Source: an uncultured Lachnospiraceae bacterium
GTDB taxonomy: Bacteria; Bacillota; Clostridia; Lachnospirales; Lachnospiraceae
Reading direction: 5' to 3'
NCBI GenBank assembly: GCA_947626945.1
Contig: CANQUC010000004.1
Coordinates: 1 to 64,000 of the forward strand
DNA length: 64,000 nucleotides
Part shown: piece by piece, positions 7,468-15,435 of the stretch
How positions within the stretch are numbered: the first letter of the stretch is position 1
Layout: each line of letters starts with the position of its first letter
Position numbers and translations under genes: made by a program
Notes under the pieces: generated by a model
What the model was told of the DNA's origin: nothing
Databases searched by the model: none
What the model saw: the letters and a program-made list of their open reading frames with translations, nothing else

Positions 7468-9161
7468 GGCTCTTCTTCCTGACCGTCTGCCAGATCCCGC
7501 AGACTCTCCATGGCCTTTTTCTTCTTTTTTCTGTTGATCCAGTCAAGCAGGATCCAGAGGATAATCACTGCCACGGCAATCACGATGAGCACCGTGATCA
7601 CTGAGGACCGCTTTCCCGTCATCAGTTCCTTTTCCGCTTTCAGAAGCTGGTCGTATCCTTCAATCTTTGACCGGTCATAATCGCTGAGCTCATTGATCCG
7701 ATCCTCCAGAAGCAGCGCGTCCTTCGCGTCCATTTTATTCCAGTCCTCTTCCCTCAGAAAATGGGCGCTGATCTCCGTATTGATGGCGTTGATCTCTTTC
7801 TGGATCTGATCGATCTCTTCTTTCTTGTTTCTGAGGCCCGTAAGCACCGCGGTGTACTCGTCCCTGTTCTCAGCGGACTGCAGTTTTTCTAAAAGACGGT
7901 TCACCTCACCGCTGTATTTTGTTGTAACGGCGGCAGGAAGCGCTCTGTATGCCTCCAGGTCCTCCTCGTCAAAAAGCTGTGCTTCCCGGCTGTCCTCCAA
8001 AGCCTCCCCGGTGTATACGTTCACGATATATCCTTTTGTGCCGGAGTCGTTTCCGGGCTCTTTCATGTCAAACAACGGCGGATAATTGCCGTAATAGCGT
8101 TCCAGGGCCGCCAGCGCGCAAAGGGCCTGTCCCCCTGCCATGCTGTTGGATTCGCCGGGCAGACTGTGGGCATAGCCGCCGTCCGCCTGCTGATATTTTG
8201 CCAGACCGTCCAGAAGATCGCTGCTTCCTTTCACGAAACGCTGATCCCCAAGGGGATCGATCCCCGCGGAACACAAAGCGATGATCACCTGGCTTACAGA
8301 CTCGCTGTTTGCCTCTCCCCCGGAAAGGAAATCCCCGTCCGGCTGCTGTGCCTTTCCAAGATAATCGCATGCCTTTTCTACCGCCTCTGCCGTCCGGGCC
8401 TCTTCCCTGTAAGGGGCTAAGGCCGCAACTGCCATAGCGGTTACGTCCACATCAGATGTGGGCCCTGAAAGGCCAAAGCCGCCGTCTTCATTTTGACGGT
8501 CCAGGATGGCTGACACCAGCTGCTGCCGGTCCTGCTTTCCCTGGGGAACGGAATAGTCCATGGCGTCCAGAGTCAGCAGCGACCAGACCAGGCCGTTCAG
8601 TCCCTGAGTTTCCAGCCCATGTCCTGTTTTTTCCTGAAAACCATAGGTGCCGTCCGCGATCAGATCAATGACGGTTCCCCCTTTGTCCTTTCCCATATCC
8701 GCAGGGTCTCCGCCCAGAGAAAGGACTGTAAGCGCGATCCGGTGCCATTCGGTGGCTTTCACCGGATCCAGACCGCCCTCCTCATCGTATCTTTTCTTTA
8801 CATTGCTTCTCAAAGCGGACAGATATCCCTCATAATCCTCTGAAAGGCCCAGGCGTCCCACCGCGATGCCGTACCAGTCTCCCGCCGTGGTGCCGGCCTT
8901 ATCAAGAAAACCGCCGGAAAACAGACTGTCGTCTGCCCCCTGGCCGTTGTCCGCTTTTACCCAGTCTATCAGTGACTGGACCTGTGAGCGGTATCTGCCG
9001 GCGCTTTCCGGGTTCTGGGCGCTCTGTTCTTCCTGAACGGGTTGGGCTTCCTCTGAAGCCTGCAAAGTCCGGGGACCAAAGGCCAGCCCTGTACAGGCGG
9101 CTAAGACGCCGGCTCCCAAAAGCAGCCGCTTCCATCCCATGCGTTTACCGATTTTTTTCAA
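7464..9161 (-). CDS. Membrane-anchored alpha/alpha-barrel protein (prenyltransferase / transcobalamin N-domain-like)
   Basis: An extracellular protein of about 565 residues with a signal peptide at the N-terminus. A helical toroid follows with repeated Asp-Gly-Gly-Phe/Tyr motifs (EDGGFGL, PDGDF, ADGGYAHS), as in the prenyltransferase/squalene cyclase superfamily, which also contains the N-terminal domain of transcobalamin and intrinsic factor. A coiled-coil-rich region comes next, and a C-terminal membrane anchor near residues 521-541 is followed by lysines. No cyclase catalytic DxDD motif is evident. I place the start at TTG 9161, eight bases after an AGGGG site; TTG 9167 is too close to it and ATG 9140 lacks a site. 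The gene leads the ECF operon. Confidence 0.7.
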   Translation of the reverse strand: MKKIGKRMGWKRLLLGAGVLAACTGLAFGPRTLQASEEAQPVQEEQSAQNPESAGRYRSQVQSLIDWVKADNGQGADDSLFSGGFLDKAGTTAGDWYGIAVGRLGLSEDYEGYLSALRSNVKKRYDEEGGLDPVKATEWHRIALTVLSLGGDPADMGKDKGGTVIDLIADGTYGFQEKTGHGLETQGLNGLVWSLLTLDAMDYSVPQGKQDRQQLVSAILDRQNEDGGFGLSGPTSDVDVTAMAVAALAPYREEARTAEAVEKACDYLGKAQQPDGDFLSGGEANSESVSQVIIALCSAGIDPLGDQRFVKGSSDLLDGLAKYQQADGGYAHSLPGESNSMAGGQALCALAALERYYGNYPPLFDMKEPGNDSGTKGYIVNVYTGEALEDSREAQLFDEEDLEAYRALPAAVTTKYSGEVNRLLEKLQSAENRDEYTAVLTGLRNKKEEIDQIQKEINAINTEISAHFLREEDWNKMDAKDALLLEDRINELSDYDRSKIEGYDQLLKAEKELMTGKRSSVITVLIVIAVAVIILWILLDWINRKKKKKAMESLRDLADGQEEEP

Positions 9162-9230
9162 TTTCAAAACCCCTTTTTTGAAGACTTTTTACAATCTGTG
9201 CCGGGGCCTCCCGGCCCCATATCCGGTTAA

Positions 9231-9259
9231 AATATAACATATTTTCCCTGTAAAGTAAA
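9231..9259 (-). promoter_or_regulatory. Promoter of the ECF/transcobalamin-like operon
   Basis: On the minus strand TTTACT (9254-9259) and TATATT (9231-9236) are 17 bases apart. The short leader that follows contains a GC-rich hairpin (GGGGCC with GGCCCC around 9202-9217). A second GC-rich inverted repeat, 9264-9271 with 9279-9286, lies just upstream of the -35 box. I see no B12-box sequence or riboswitch-sized leader. Confidence 0.55.
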
Positions 9260-9297
9260 GTAACCGGGCGCAATGACCGCGCCCGGCTGTCTTACAA

Positions 9298-9333
9298 TAA
9301 AAAAGACAACCAACATGACGGGATTGGTTGTCT
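9298..9333 (-). terminator. Rho-independent terminator after rpsT
   Basis: AGACAACCAA (9304-9313) pairs with TTGGTTGTCT (9324-9333) around a ten-base loop, followed on the minus strand by a T-run. T-rich sequence on the other side may let it work in both directions. Confidence 0.85.
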
Positions 9334-9346
9334 CTCTTTTTTATGC

Positions 9347-9610
9347 TTATGCCATTTTATTAACAGCCTTTGCCAAGCGAGAAATCTTTCTGGAAGCTGT
9401 GTTTTTATGATAAACACCCTTGGAAGCCGCCTTGTCTATTTCAGCGGTGGCTGCCAGCAGAGCGGCCTTTGCGGCTTCAGTATCCTTTGCCTCGATGGCG
9501 GCGTCTACTTTCTTGATTGACGTTTTCACCTTAGATCTGATGGATTTATTTCTTTCGGCTCTGTTGCGGTTTACCAAAATTCTCTTTTTTGCAGATTTGA
9601 TATTTGCCAA
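9347..9610 (-). CDS. rpsT: 30S ribosomal protein S20
   Basis: A basic, alanine- and lysine-rich protein of 87 residues that binds 16S rRNA early in assembly of the small subunit. It begins (M)ANIKSAKKRI and ends in the SRLAKAVNKMA segment typical of S20. The start is TTG at 9608-9610, preceded by AGGAGG at normal spacing. Non-ATG starts are common for rpsT and fit autoregulation by translation (known for the family, not shown here). It has its own promoter at 9687-9715 and terminator, and is divergent from gpr, a common arrangement in Clostridia. Confidence 0.95.
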   Translation of the reverse strand: MANIKSAKKRILVNRNRAERNKSIRSKVKTSIKKVDAAIEAKDTEAAKAALLAATAEIDKAASKGVYHKNTASRKISRLAKAVNKMA

Positions 9611-9686
9611 GATTCTCACCTCCTGCTCATTTGATCTGGTCTTCGCCAAGCCGGACACGGACGTATTGACGGAAACATACTCTTGT

Positions 9687-9715
9687 ATTTTAGATGATGC
9701 CCGTCTCCCTGTCAA
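9687..9715 (-). promoter_or_regulatory. rpsT promoter
   Basis: A consensus-like sigma-A promoter on the minus strand: TTGACA (9710-9715), a 17-base spacer and TAAAAT (9687-9692), about 75 bases from the TTG start of rpsT. Confidence 0.7.
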
Positions 9716-9790
9716 TACATAATTTGCAAAAAATTGCAAAAACTGTTTCCATGCGGTACAGCAAATTTTATGAGAAAGGCGGCAGCTGAC

Positions 9791-10672
9791 ATGTTTGAAC
9801 ATAGCACCACTTCATTTCCCATCCGCACCGATCTGGCCATGGAGGCCGGGGAGCGTTTTACCAAGGATAACGTGGAGATCAGCGGCGTTACCATTGAGGA
9901 GGATTACGACAAAAAGCGGGAGATCACCATTACCAAGGTAGTCATCGAAACGGAAAAAGGCGCCCGGGCCATGGGAAAGCCCAAAGGCACCTACATCACC
10001 ATGGAGGCCCCCAACCTGTCAGTTCCCGACGAAGATTACCACCGGGAAATATCCGTCAGGCTTTCCAAACTGATCCGGGAGCTGATCCCCTGCAAGGACA
10101 AAGAAGACACCTCCGTTCTGGTAGTTGGGCTGGGGAACCGCATGGTAACGGCAGACGCCCTTGGCCCGCAGGTAGCCGACAATCTTCTGATCACCCGGCA
10201 CATTGTAAGAGAATACGGCAAAGCGGCCATGGGGGAGGAGCATGTGTGCCAGATCAGCAGTATCGTCCCCGGCGTCATGGCCCAGACCGGAATGGAGACT
10301 CTGGAAATCCTCCAGGGAATCGTCAGCGAAACGAAGCCGGATTACATCATTGCCATTGACGCGCTGGCAGCCCGAAGCACCAAGCGGCTGAACCGCACGA
10401 TCCAGATCGCGGACACCGGCATCCATCCCGGCTCCGGCGTGGGCAATCACCGCTGCTCCATTTCCATGGAAAGCCTGGGCGTGCCGGTGATCGCCATTGG
10501 GGTGCCTACGGTAGTGGAAGCCACCACCATTGTCCATGACACAAAAGGAGATGTGCAGACCGCGCCTCATCTAAACGGCATGTATGTGACTCCCAAGGAT
10601 ATTGACGAGGCGGTAAAGCGGCTGTCCTTTACCATCTCCGAGGGGCTGAACCTGGCCCTGCAGGCGTCCTGA
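9791..10672 (+). CDS. gpr: GPR endopeptidase, germination protease for small acid-soluble spore proteins
   Basis: A protein of 293 residues that degrades small acid-soluble proteins when spores germinate. It starts with a short propeptide ending in the conserved IRTDLA segment, where the zymogen processes itself in the developing spore. The core carries VVGLGNRMVTADALGP and the downstream PGVMAQTGMET segment, both strongly conserved in GPR. The ATG at 9791 has AAAGGCGG upstream. ATG 9770 lacks a site. It is divergent from rpsT and followed by spoIIP, the usual clostridial order. Forespore sigma-G control is expected from family knowledge, but I could not pick out a convincing sigma-G promoter. 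Confidence 0.95.
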   Translation: MFEHSTTSFPIRTDLAMEAGERFTKDNVEISGVTIEEDYDKKREITITKVVIETEKGARAMGKPKGTYITMEAPNLSVPDEDYHREISVRLSKLIRELIPCKDKEDTSVLVVGLGNRMVTADALGPQVADNLLITRHIVREYGKAAMGEEHVCQISSIVPGVMAQTGMETLEILQGIVSETKPDYIIAIDALAARSTKRLNRTIQIADTGIHPGSGVGNHRCSISMESLGVPVIAIGVPTVVEATTIVHDTKGDVQTAPHLNGMYVTPKDIDEAVKRLSFTISEGLNLALQAS

Positions 10673-10750
10673 CAGAGCCTTGGCAGATCCGCTCCCGCCA
10701 CATAAAAGAACAGGCCTCCGAATATAATAGGGCAGACGGGAGGGGACGCC

Positions 10751-12070
10751 ATGAAGAAAACAAGATCCTTTTACTTTCTATTTGCCGTTTGGACGGTTAT
10801 TCTTGTGATCACCATCGGGTTCCTGGTCCGCGCGCTGCCTGTGATCACTTCTGAAAACTCCCCCGGCAGCCTTTTTCAGAACGCGGTTGCCATCCGCGTG
10901 CTGAAAGACTATGTGCCCGGAATCTATTACGGCGGTATGGAGCTTCGGCAAAAAAGCCGTTCTTTTTTTGAGGATCTGTTTTTCTCCCAGTGGCAGCCCC
11001 TTACCGGTTATGTGCATAGCCACCCGGCGATTACAACTGTGGCGGAAAGCAATGCCGATCCCGACCTGTTTGCCCGGGCACAGCAGGAAAGCCCGGACAA
11101 TGCAGGGGCCGGCGGGCAGGAATCAGACGGTACGGCAGACAAAACCCTGTCGGAGGAAAACCCTCCGGCACAACAGCAGGAAGCCGCCCCCAGCGTCCCG
11201 GACGCTCAGACCGCGGCTGCAGAAACCGGCGTCCAGCCCGCCTCTGTAACCGGCGAAACTGCCCATACGGCCGCGGCGGCCGCACAGCCTCCGGGAATCT
11301 CCTATTCGCCGGAGCAGCTGGGAAATTTTTCTTTTTTGCTGAACACCTTTTTTACGCTGGATCCCACCACGACCATTGACGAATCCCTGTTAAACGCCCC
11401 GGCGCTGCTGTCAAAGGATCTGCGTCTTACCCAGGACAACAGTCTTCCCCAGATCCTGATTTATCACACCCATTCCCAGGAAGAATTTGCCGACAGCACG
11501 CCCAATGATCCCTCCACAAGCATTCTGGGCGTAGGCGATTATCTCACAAAGCTGCTGACAGAACAGTATGGATACAACGTGATCCACAACCGTTCCACCT
11601 TTGACCTTGTAGACGGGGTTCTGGACCGCAATCGGGCCTACTCTCTTGCCCTGAACGAGATCTCCGGCGTTCTGGAAGCAAACCCCTCCGTGCAGGTGGT
11701 CATCGACCTGCACCGGGACGGCATTGAGGGAAACAAAATGACCACCATGATCAATGGAAAAGAAACGGCAAAATTTATGTTTTTCAATGGTCTCAGCCGC
11801 ACTGCCAAAAACGGTGAGATCAGTTACTTATACAACCCTTATATTGCGGACAATCTGGCTTTCAGCCTGCAGCTGCAGCTGGCTGCCGCGCTGTACTATC
11901 CTGACGTGACAAGACCGATCTACCTGAAAAGCTACCGCTACAACCTCCACCTGCGCCCCCGCTGTATTCTGGTGGAAGCCGGATCCCAGAAAAACACCTT
12001 TCAGGAAGAGCTGAACGCCATGGAAGTGCTGGCCGATCTTTTGAACAGGGTACTGAAAGGAGAAGTCTGA
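10751..12070 (+). CDS. spoIIP: Stage II sporulation protein P
   Basis: A protein of 439 residues, the cell-wall amidase/endopeptidase of the DMP engulfment complex. An N-terminal membrane anchor spans about residues 6-28. A long Ala/Gln/Pro/Glu-rich linker follows (roughly 95-185), then the amidase domain with IYHTHSQEEF, VIDLHRDG and the VEAG near the C-terminus, whose His and Glu residues are the expected zinc ligands and catalytic groups. The ATG at 10751 is preceded by GGGAGGGG. A TATAAT-like box with an upstream ATA at 10700-10725 could be a sigma-E promoter, a weak call. Its last 70 bases overlap the end of comEC on the other strand. Confidence 0.92.
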   Translation: MKKTRSFYFLFAVWTVILVITIGFLVRALPVITSENSPGSLFQNAVAIRVLKDYVPGIYYGGMELRQKSRSFFEDLFFSQWQPLTGYVHSHPAITTVAESNADPDLFARAQQESPDNAGAGGQESDGTADKTLSEENPPAQQQEAAPSVPDAQTAAAETGVQPASVTGETAHTAAAAAQPPGISYSPEQLGNFSFLLNTFFTLDPTTTIDESLLNAPALLSKDLRLTQDNSLPQILIYHTHSQEEFADSTPNDPSTSILGVGDYLTKLLTEQYGYNVIHNRSTFDLVDGVLDRNRAYSLALNEISGVLEANPSVQVVIDLHRDGIEGNKMTTMINGKETAKFMFFNGLSRTAKNGEISYLYNPYIADNLAFSLQLQLAAALYYPDVTRPIYLKSYRYNLHLRPRCILVEAGSQKNTFQEELNAMEVLADLLNRVLKGEV

Positions 12071-14487
12071 CCAAACCCCAGCCGGTACGTTCCGTCCGGC
12101 CGCACCTGCAGACAGACGGCGCCCAGGTCCTTTGTGCAGAGTACCCGGCTCCTGACCTGTGCCAGCCGGTTTAACAGCTCCTGATGGGGATGATGATAGC
12201 GGTTGTCCTTTCCGCAGGAGATCAGCGCCACCGCCGGCCGCACCTGCTCCAGAAGCTTCATGGAGGTGCTGCCTTCGGATCCGTGATGGGCGACTTTCAG
12301 CACCTGACAGACCGGCAGCCCCTTTTCCGCCAGCAGCCTGTCCCGGCTTGCGGGCAGGTCTCCCGTAAGAAGCATCCGGAAATTTCCGTATGTAAATGTA
12401 TAAACGGCGCTGGCCGTATTCCGATCCTCCGGCCGTTCCTCTTCTCCCGGCAAAAGACATCGGATCCCGGTCTCCGAAAAGGAAAGCTGGTCTCCCTCTT
12501 TCACCAGCTCCACTCCGGCGCCGGCGGCGGCTGCCTCCCGGATCAGCTTCTGAAACACCGGGTCTTCCTTTCCGCCGTCTGCGTACCGGGCCGCCGCCGG
12601 CAGGATCAGTTTTTTGACCTGCACAAACATTCCGTTTTCTGCCAAAAGCTCCCGGATCCCGGAGATATGATCCTGATCCAGATGGCTGATCAGCACCCCG
12701 TCGATGTGAGAAATGCCCTTTTCCATCAAAAAGGGGCGGATCCGGTATTTTCCCACCTGGCTGACATCGGTGCTGCCTCCGTCCAGAAGCAGGGTCTTTC
12801 CACCGGGAAGCCGCAGGCAGATTGCCTCTCCCTGGCCCACATCCAGCATGTGGATCTGGATTCCCCGATAAGACGCCGGAGCAAGCATTGCCGCCAGGCA
12901 GCAAAGGGGCACCGCAAGCAGAACTGCTTTCCTGACCCGGTTCTGTTTTCCGGCAGATTCTCCGGCGGATTTTCCGGCAGATTCTCCGGCGGACTTTCCG
13001 GCGGACCTTCCGCAAGGCCCTGCCTCGGTTTTCCCTGTCCACTTTTTTCCAAGGAAAATCCCGCCCAATAAAAGGCCGTAAAAGAAAAGGATCCTGCCAA
13101 CCGACGGTCTGCCGGCCACAATCAGGTTTCCCGGAAGAGTCTCTGCCGCCCTGCATAGGATTTCATATCCCCGCAGCAGCAGTCTGCATGGCGTCAGCAG
13201 ACAGGCCGGCAAAACCGGAAACAGTCCCGGAAAAACCATTCCCGATACAGCAGCCGCCATGCCGGACAGAAGCGCAAGCCCCATGGACGGCACCACGACC
13301 AGGTTCAAAAGGAACCCATATGTGGGAACATAATAGGCATGGTACAGCTGGATCGGCAGGGTAAACAGCTGAATCCCCGCAGAGACATACAGGCTTTTGA
13401 AAACAGCCCGCAAGACCGGGTTTTTCAGATTGTCCGCCGGCGAATCCGGCAGCAGGGCAAGGGCGCATACCGCCCCAAAGGAATACTGCAGGGAAGACTG
13501 AAACAGCGCGTAAGGGCGCTCTGCCAGTACAAGAATGGCCGCCAGGGACAACGCGGATGGCATGTCATAAGTACGTCCGGCCACCCTGGCTCCCAGAGAG
13601 ACCAGATACATGATCACCGCCCGAAAGGCCGACACGGACAGACCGGTAAGCAGGCCAAAACAAAGGGTAAACAGGCCTCCCGCCGCCGCGGTGGCCGTCA
13701 TGGGACATCTGCATTTGCGAAGCAGCCGGTAGACACAGGCGCCCAGAAAAGAGATATGGAGACCGGAGATCGCCAGAATATGGGCAATCCCGTTTCTCTG
13801 GAACAAGTCTCTGCAGGCACTGTCCACCCTGTTCTTTTCCCCAAAGAGCATAGCGCAGAGAATTCCCGCCGTCTTTTCGTCGGTCATTTGGTAAAGGCTG
13901 CCGCAAAAACGGCTCTGCAGCTTGAAAAGTCCGTCCCGGAAACGGTCGGTTTTGGAATCCAGCACCGTAATCTGCGGATCCCGGATCCGGTAATCTACGT
14001 TCAGGCTTTTATAATACAGTCGCTGGTGAAACTGGCCGGGGTTGGTGGCTTCCTGAAAAAGGGACAGCCTGCCGGTAACGCGTACTTTCATGCCCGGTCT
14101 TGCAATGATTGCGGTTGAATGGGATTGGGCTGCCATCACCTGATGGTAGCCGGATGTGATCTTCAGATAATAACAGACAGTTTGATCTTTGATTTCATAT
14201 CGAAGGACCTGTCCGGTAACGGTCACCGGATCCCCCTCCGTTTTGTTCAGAGGGCAGGACGGCCCAGCCGCCTGCTCCATCACCTGCCTGCCCCAAAAGA
14301 AGCAGGCAAGCAAAAACGCCGTTCCAAGAAGAAAGGACAGCCGCCGCTTTTTCAACGTAAAGGGCAGCGTAAGCGCCGGGACAAAACCGGCGGTCCAAAA
14401 CGGCAGCCCTGCCCAGGCAGTCATAAGCCCTGCCAGAAAGGCGGCTGCCGCCATACACAAAGGCCTCTTTTTCAATTTATTTTTCAT
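12001..14487 (-). CDS. comEC: ComEC/Rec2 DNA uptake channel protein
   Basis: An 828-residue membrane protein that forms the channel for single-stranded DNA in natural transformation. The layout is classic: N-terminal membrane segments and an OB-like domain, the competence domain with AILAISGLHIS, many membrane helices, then a metallo-beta-lactamase domain starting at HMLDVGQGEA and including SHLDQDHISG and VAHHGS metal-ligand motifs. Just before the last helix lies a low-complexity Ser-Ala-Gly-Lys/Glu repeat encoded by 12946-13010. The ATG at 14487 lies inside the end of the GerMN gene, so the two overlap by 11 bases. The 3' end overlaps spoIIP tail to tail. It is the last gene of the comEA-led operon. 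Confidence 0.92.
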   Translation of the reverse strand: MKNKLKKRPLCMAAAAFLAGLMTAWAGLPFWTAGFVPALTLPFTLKKRRLSFLLGTAFLLACFFWGRQVMEQAAGPSCPLNKTEGDPVTVTGQVLRYEIKDQTVCYYLKITSGYHQVMAAQSHSTAIIARPGMKVRVTGRLSLFQEATNPGQFHQRLYYKSLNVDYRIRDPQITVLDSKTDRFRDGLFKLQSRFCGSLYQMTDEKTAGILCAMLFGEKNRVDSACRDLFQRNGIAHILAISGLHISFLGACVYRLLRKCRCPMTATAAAGGLFTLCFGLLTGLSVSAFRAVIMYLVSLGARVAGRTYDMPSALSLAAILVLAERPYALFQSSLQYSFGAVCALALLPDSPADNLKNPVLRAVFKSLYVSAGIQLFTLPIQLYHAYYVPTYGFLLNLVVVPSMGLALLSGMAAAVSGMVFPGLFPVLPACLLTPCRLLLRGYEILCRAAETLPGNLIVAGRPSVGRILFFYGLLLGGIFLGKKWTGKTEAGPCGRSAGKSAGESAGKSAGESAGKQNRVRKAVLLAVPLCCLAAMLAPASYRGIQIHMLDVGQGEAICLRLPGGKTLLLDGGSTDVSQVGKYRIRPFLMEKGISHIDGVLISHLDQDHISGIRELLAENGMFVQVKKLILPAAARYADGGKEDPVFQKLIREAAAAGAGVELVKEGDQLSFSETGIRCLLPGEEERPEDRNTASAVYTFTYGNFRMLLTGDLPASRDRLLAEKGLPVCQVLKVAHHGSEGSTSMKLLEQVRPAVALISCGKDNRYHHPHQELLNRLAQVRSRVLCTKDLGAVCLQVRPDGTYRLGFGQTSPFSTLFKRSASTSMAFSSS
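12946..13005 (-). repeat. 24-bp tandem repeat inside comEC
   Basis: A 24-base unit at 12946-12969 is repeated exactly at 12970-12993 and followed by a diverged 12-base half unit at 12994-13005. Each 12-base half encodes a Ser-Ala-Gly-Lys or Ser-Ala-Gly-Glu tetrapeptide. Gain or loss of a unit would keep the reading frame. Confidence 0.85.
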
Positions 14488-15412
14488 TCACCTCGATCAG
14501 ATCCCTGTTTTCTTCAAAGGGAACCGCAAAGGTGATCTCGTCGATGAGGGTCCGATCCGTCTCTCCGTTGATGGCAATCTGCACCTGATCCACACCGGGC
14601 AGCTGGCAGAGAGAATTGACAATGGAATACAGGGAGATGGTCTCTTTTACATCCGGAAGAGGCGTCAGAAATTCTTCGCTGAGATTTACATAGCAGACTC
14701 CCTGATCGGTAGAAACGCTCAAAAGCTTTGTTCCCTCCGGTATGGTTCCGATCACGTTTCCGCTTTGGGGCCCTTCCAGCAGTTTTTCCAGCACCACCCG
14801 TTCCTTGGAAATGCCGCTTCCCATTACCGCGTCTTCCGTTACGGGGATCAGCTTGTCTCCTGCCTGGTTGGCAAAATACAGCGTCACGTCGTCCACCTCA
14901 TAGGCGTCGATCTCTTTGTCGGTATTGTCAATAAAATCTTCCGCAGTCATAGGCCCGATCCGGTGTCCTCCCGCATCGGTCAGAGGCTCCTCTCCCAGCT
15001 GAAACTCCACCGTTTCCACCTGAGGGATCTGGGTCAGCGTCCGCACATAGGCCATGCGGCACAGCACCTCCGTGATCCGGTCCATTTCCCGGTAATTTTC
15101 CGAAAAATGCAGGATCAGATTTCCATCGGAAAGCTCTGCTTTTTCCAGGGTGACAGATTCGGGCTTTGCCACCTTACAGTCCGATACATTGGGAGGCGCG
15201 GCCAGCTGCCGAAGCAGTTCGTCGGCCAGCTCTTCTCCCTCAGCGTCGGAATCTTTGGGCTGATAATAGACTGCCGTAACTTTTGTGGATTCAATATTCG
15301 TATAGTAAATGGCATAGCTGCCTTCCGGCTGCTCCTGCCGGTCCTCGCCGCAGGCCGAGAACAGCAGGCACAGCAGCAGGGCCATGCCAAGCGCCAAACT
15401 CCGTTTTTTCAC
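14477..15412 (-). CDS. GerMN-domain lipoprotein (spore germination GerM-like)
   Basis: A lipoprotein of 311 residues. The signal peptide ends in the lipobox LFSACG, so the mature protein should be lipid-anchored outside the membrane. Two GerMN-type beta-alpha repeats follow, visible as the paired segments with Val-Leu-Glu-Lys-Leu-Leu-Glu-Gly and Asn-Leu-Ser-Glu-Glu-Phe in the second and matching Leu-Ala-Asp-Glu-Leu-Leu and His-Phe-Ser-Glu-Asn in the first. I prefer GTG 15412, with GAGGGG just upstream, over ATG 15424 and TTG 15433. The domain is known from GerM of Bacillus sporulation and from LpqB-like partners of histidine kinases. Here it directly follows a histidine kinase gene, which may be meaningful. 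Confidence 0.8.
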   Translation of the reverse strand: MKKRSLALGMALLLCLLFSACGEDRQEQPEGSYAIYYTNIESTKVTAVYYQPKDSDAEGEELADELLRQLAAPPNVSDCKVAKPESVTLEKAELSDGNLILHFSENYREMDRITEVLCRMAYVRTLTQIPQVETVEFQLGEEPLTDAGGHRIGPMTAEDFIDNTDKEIDAYEVDDVTLYFANQAGDKLIPVTEDAVMGSGISKERVVLEKLLEGPQSGNVIGTIPEGTKLLSVSTDQGVCYVNLSEEFLTPLPDVKETISLYSIVNSLCQLPGVDQVQIAINGETDRTLIDEITFAVPFEENRDLIEVNEK

Positions 15413-15435
15413 GTTACCCCTCATTTCCCGCAAAA

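Noticed and set aside
7464-9161. Annotating the alpha/alpha-barrel protein as a squalene or terpene cyclase
   Set aside because: It is secreted and membrane-anchored at its C-terminus, lacks an evident DxDD catalytic motif, and sits with DUF4430 and ECF genes.
9168-9346. Cobalamin riboswitch before the transcobalamin-like ECF operon
   Set aside because: The leader after the promoter is only about 60 bases and lacks a B12-box sequence. Only simple hairpins are present.
12946-13005. CRISPR-like repeat
   Set aside because: The copies are contiguous without spacers and in frame inside comEC.
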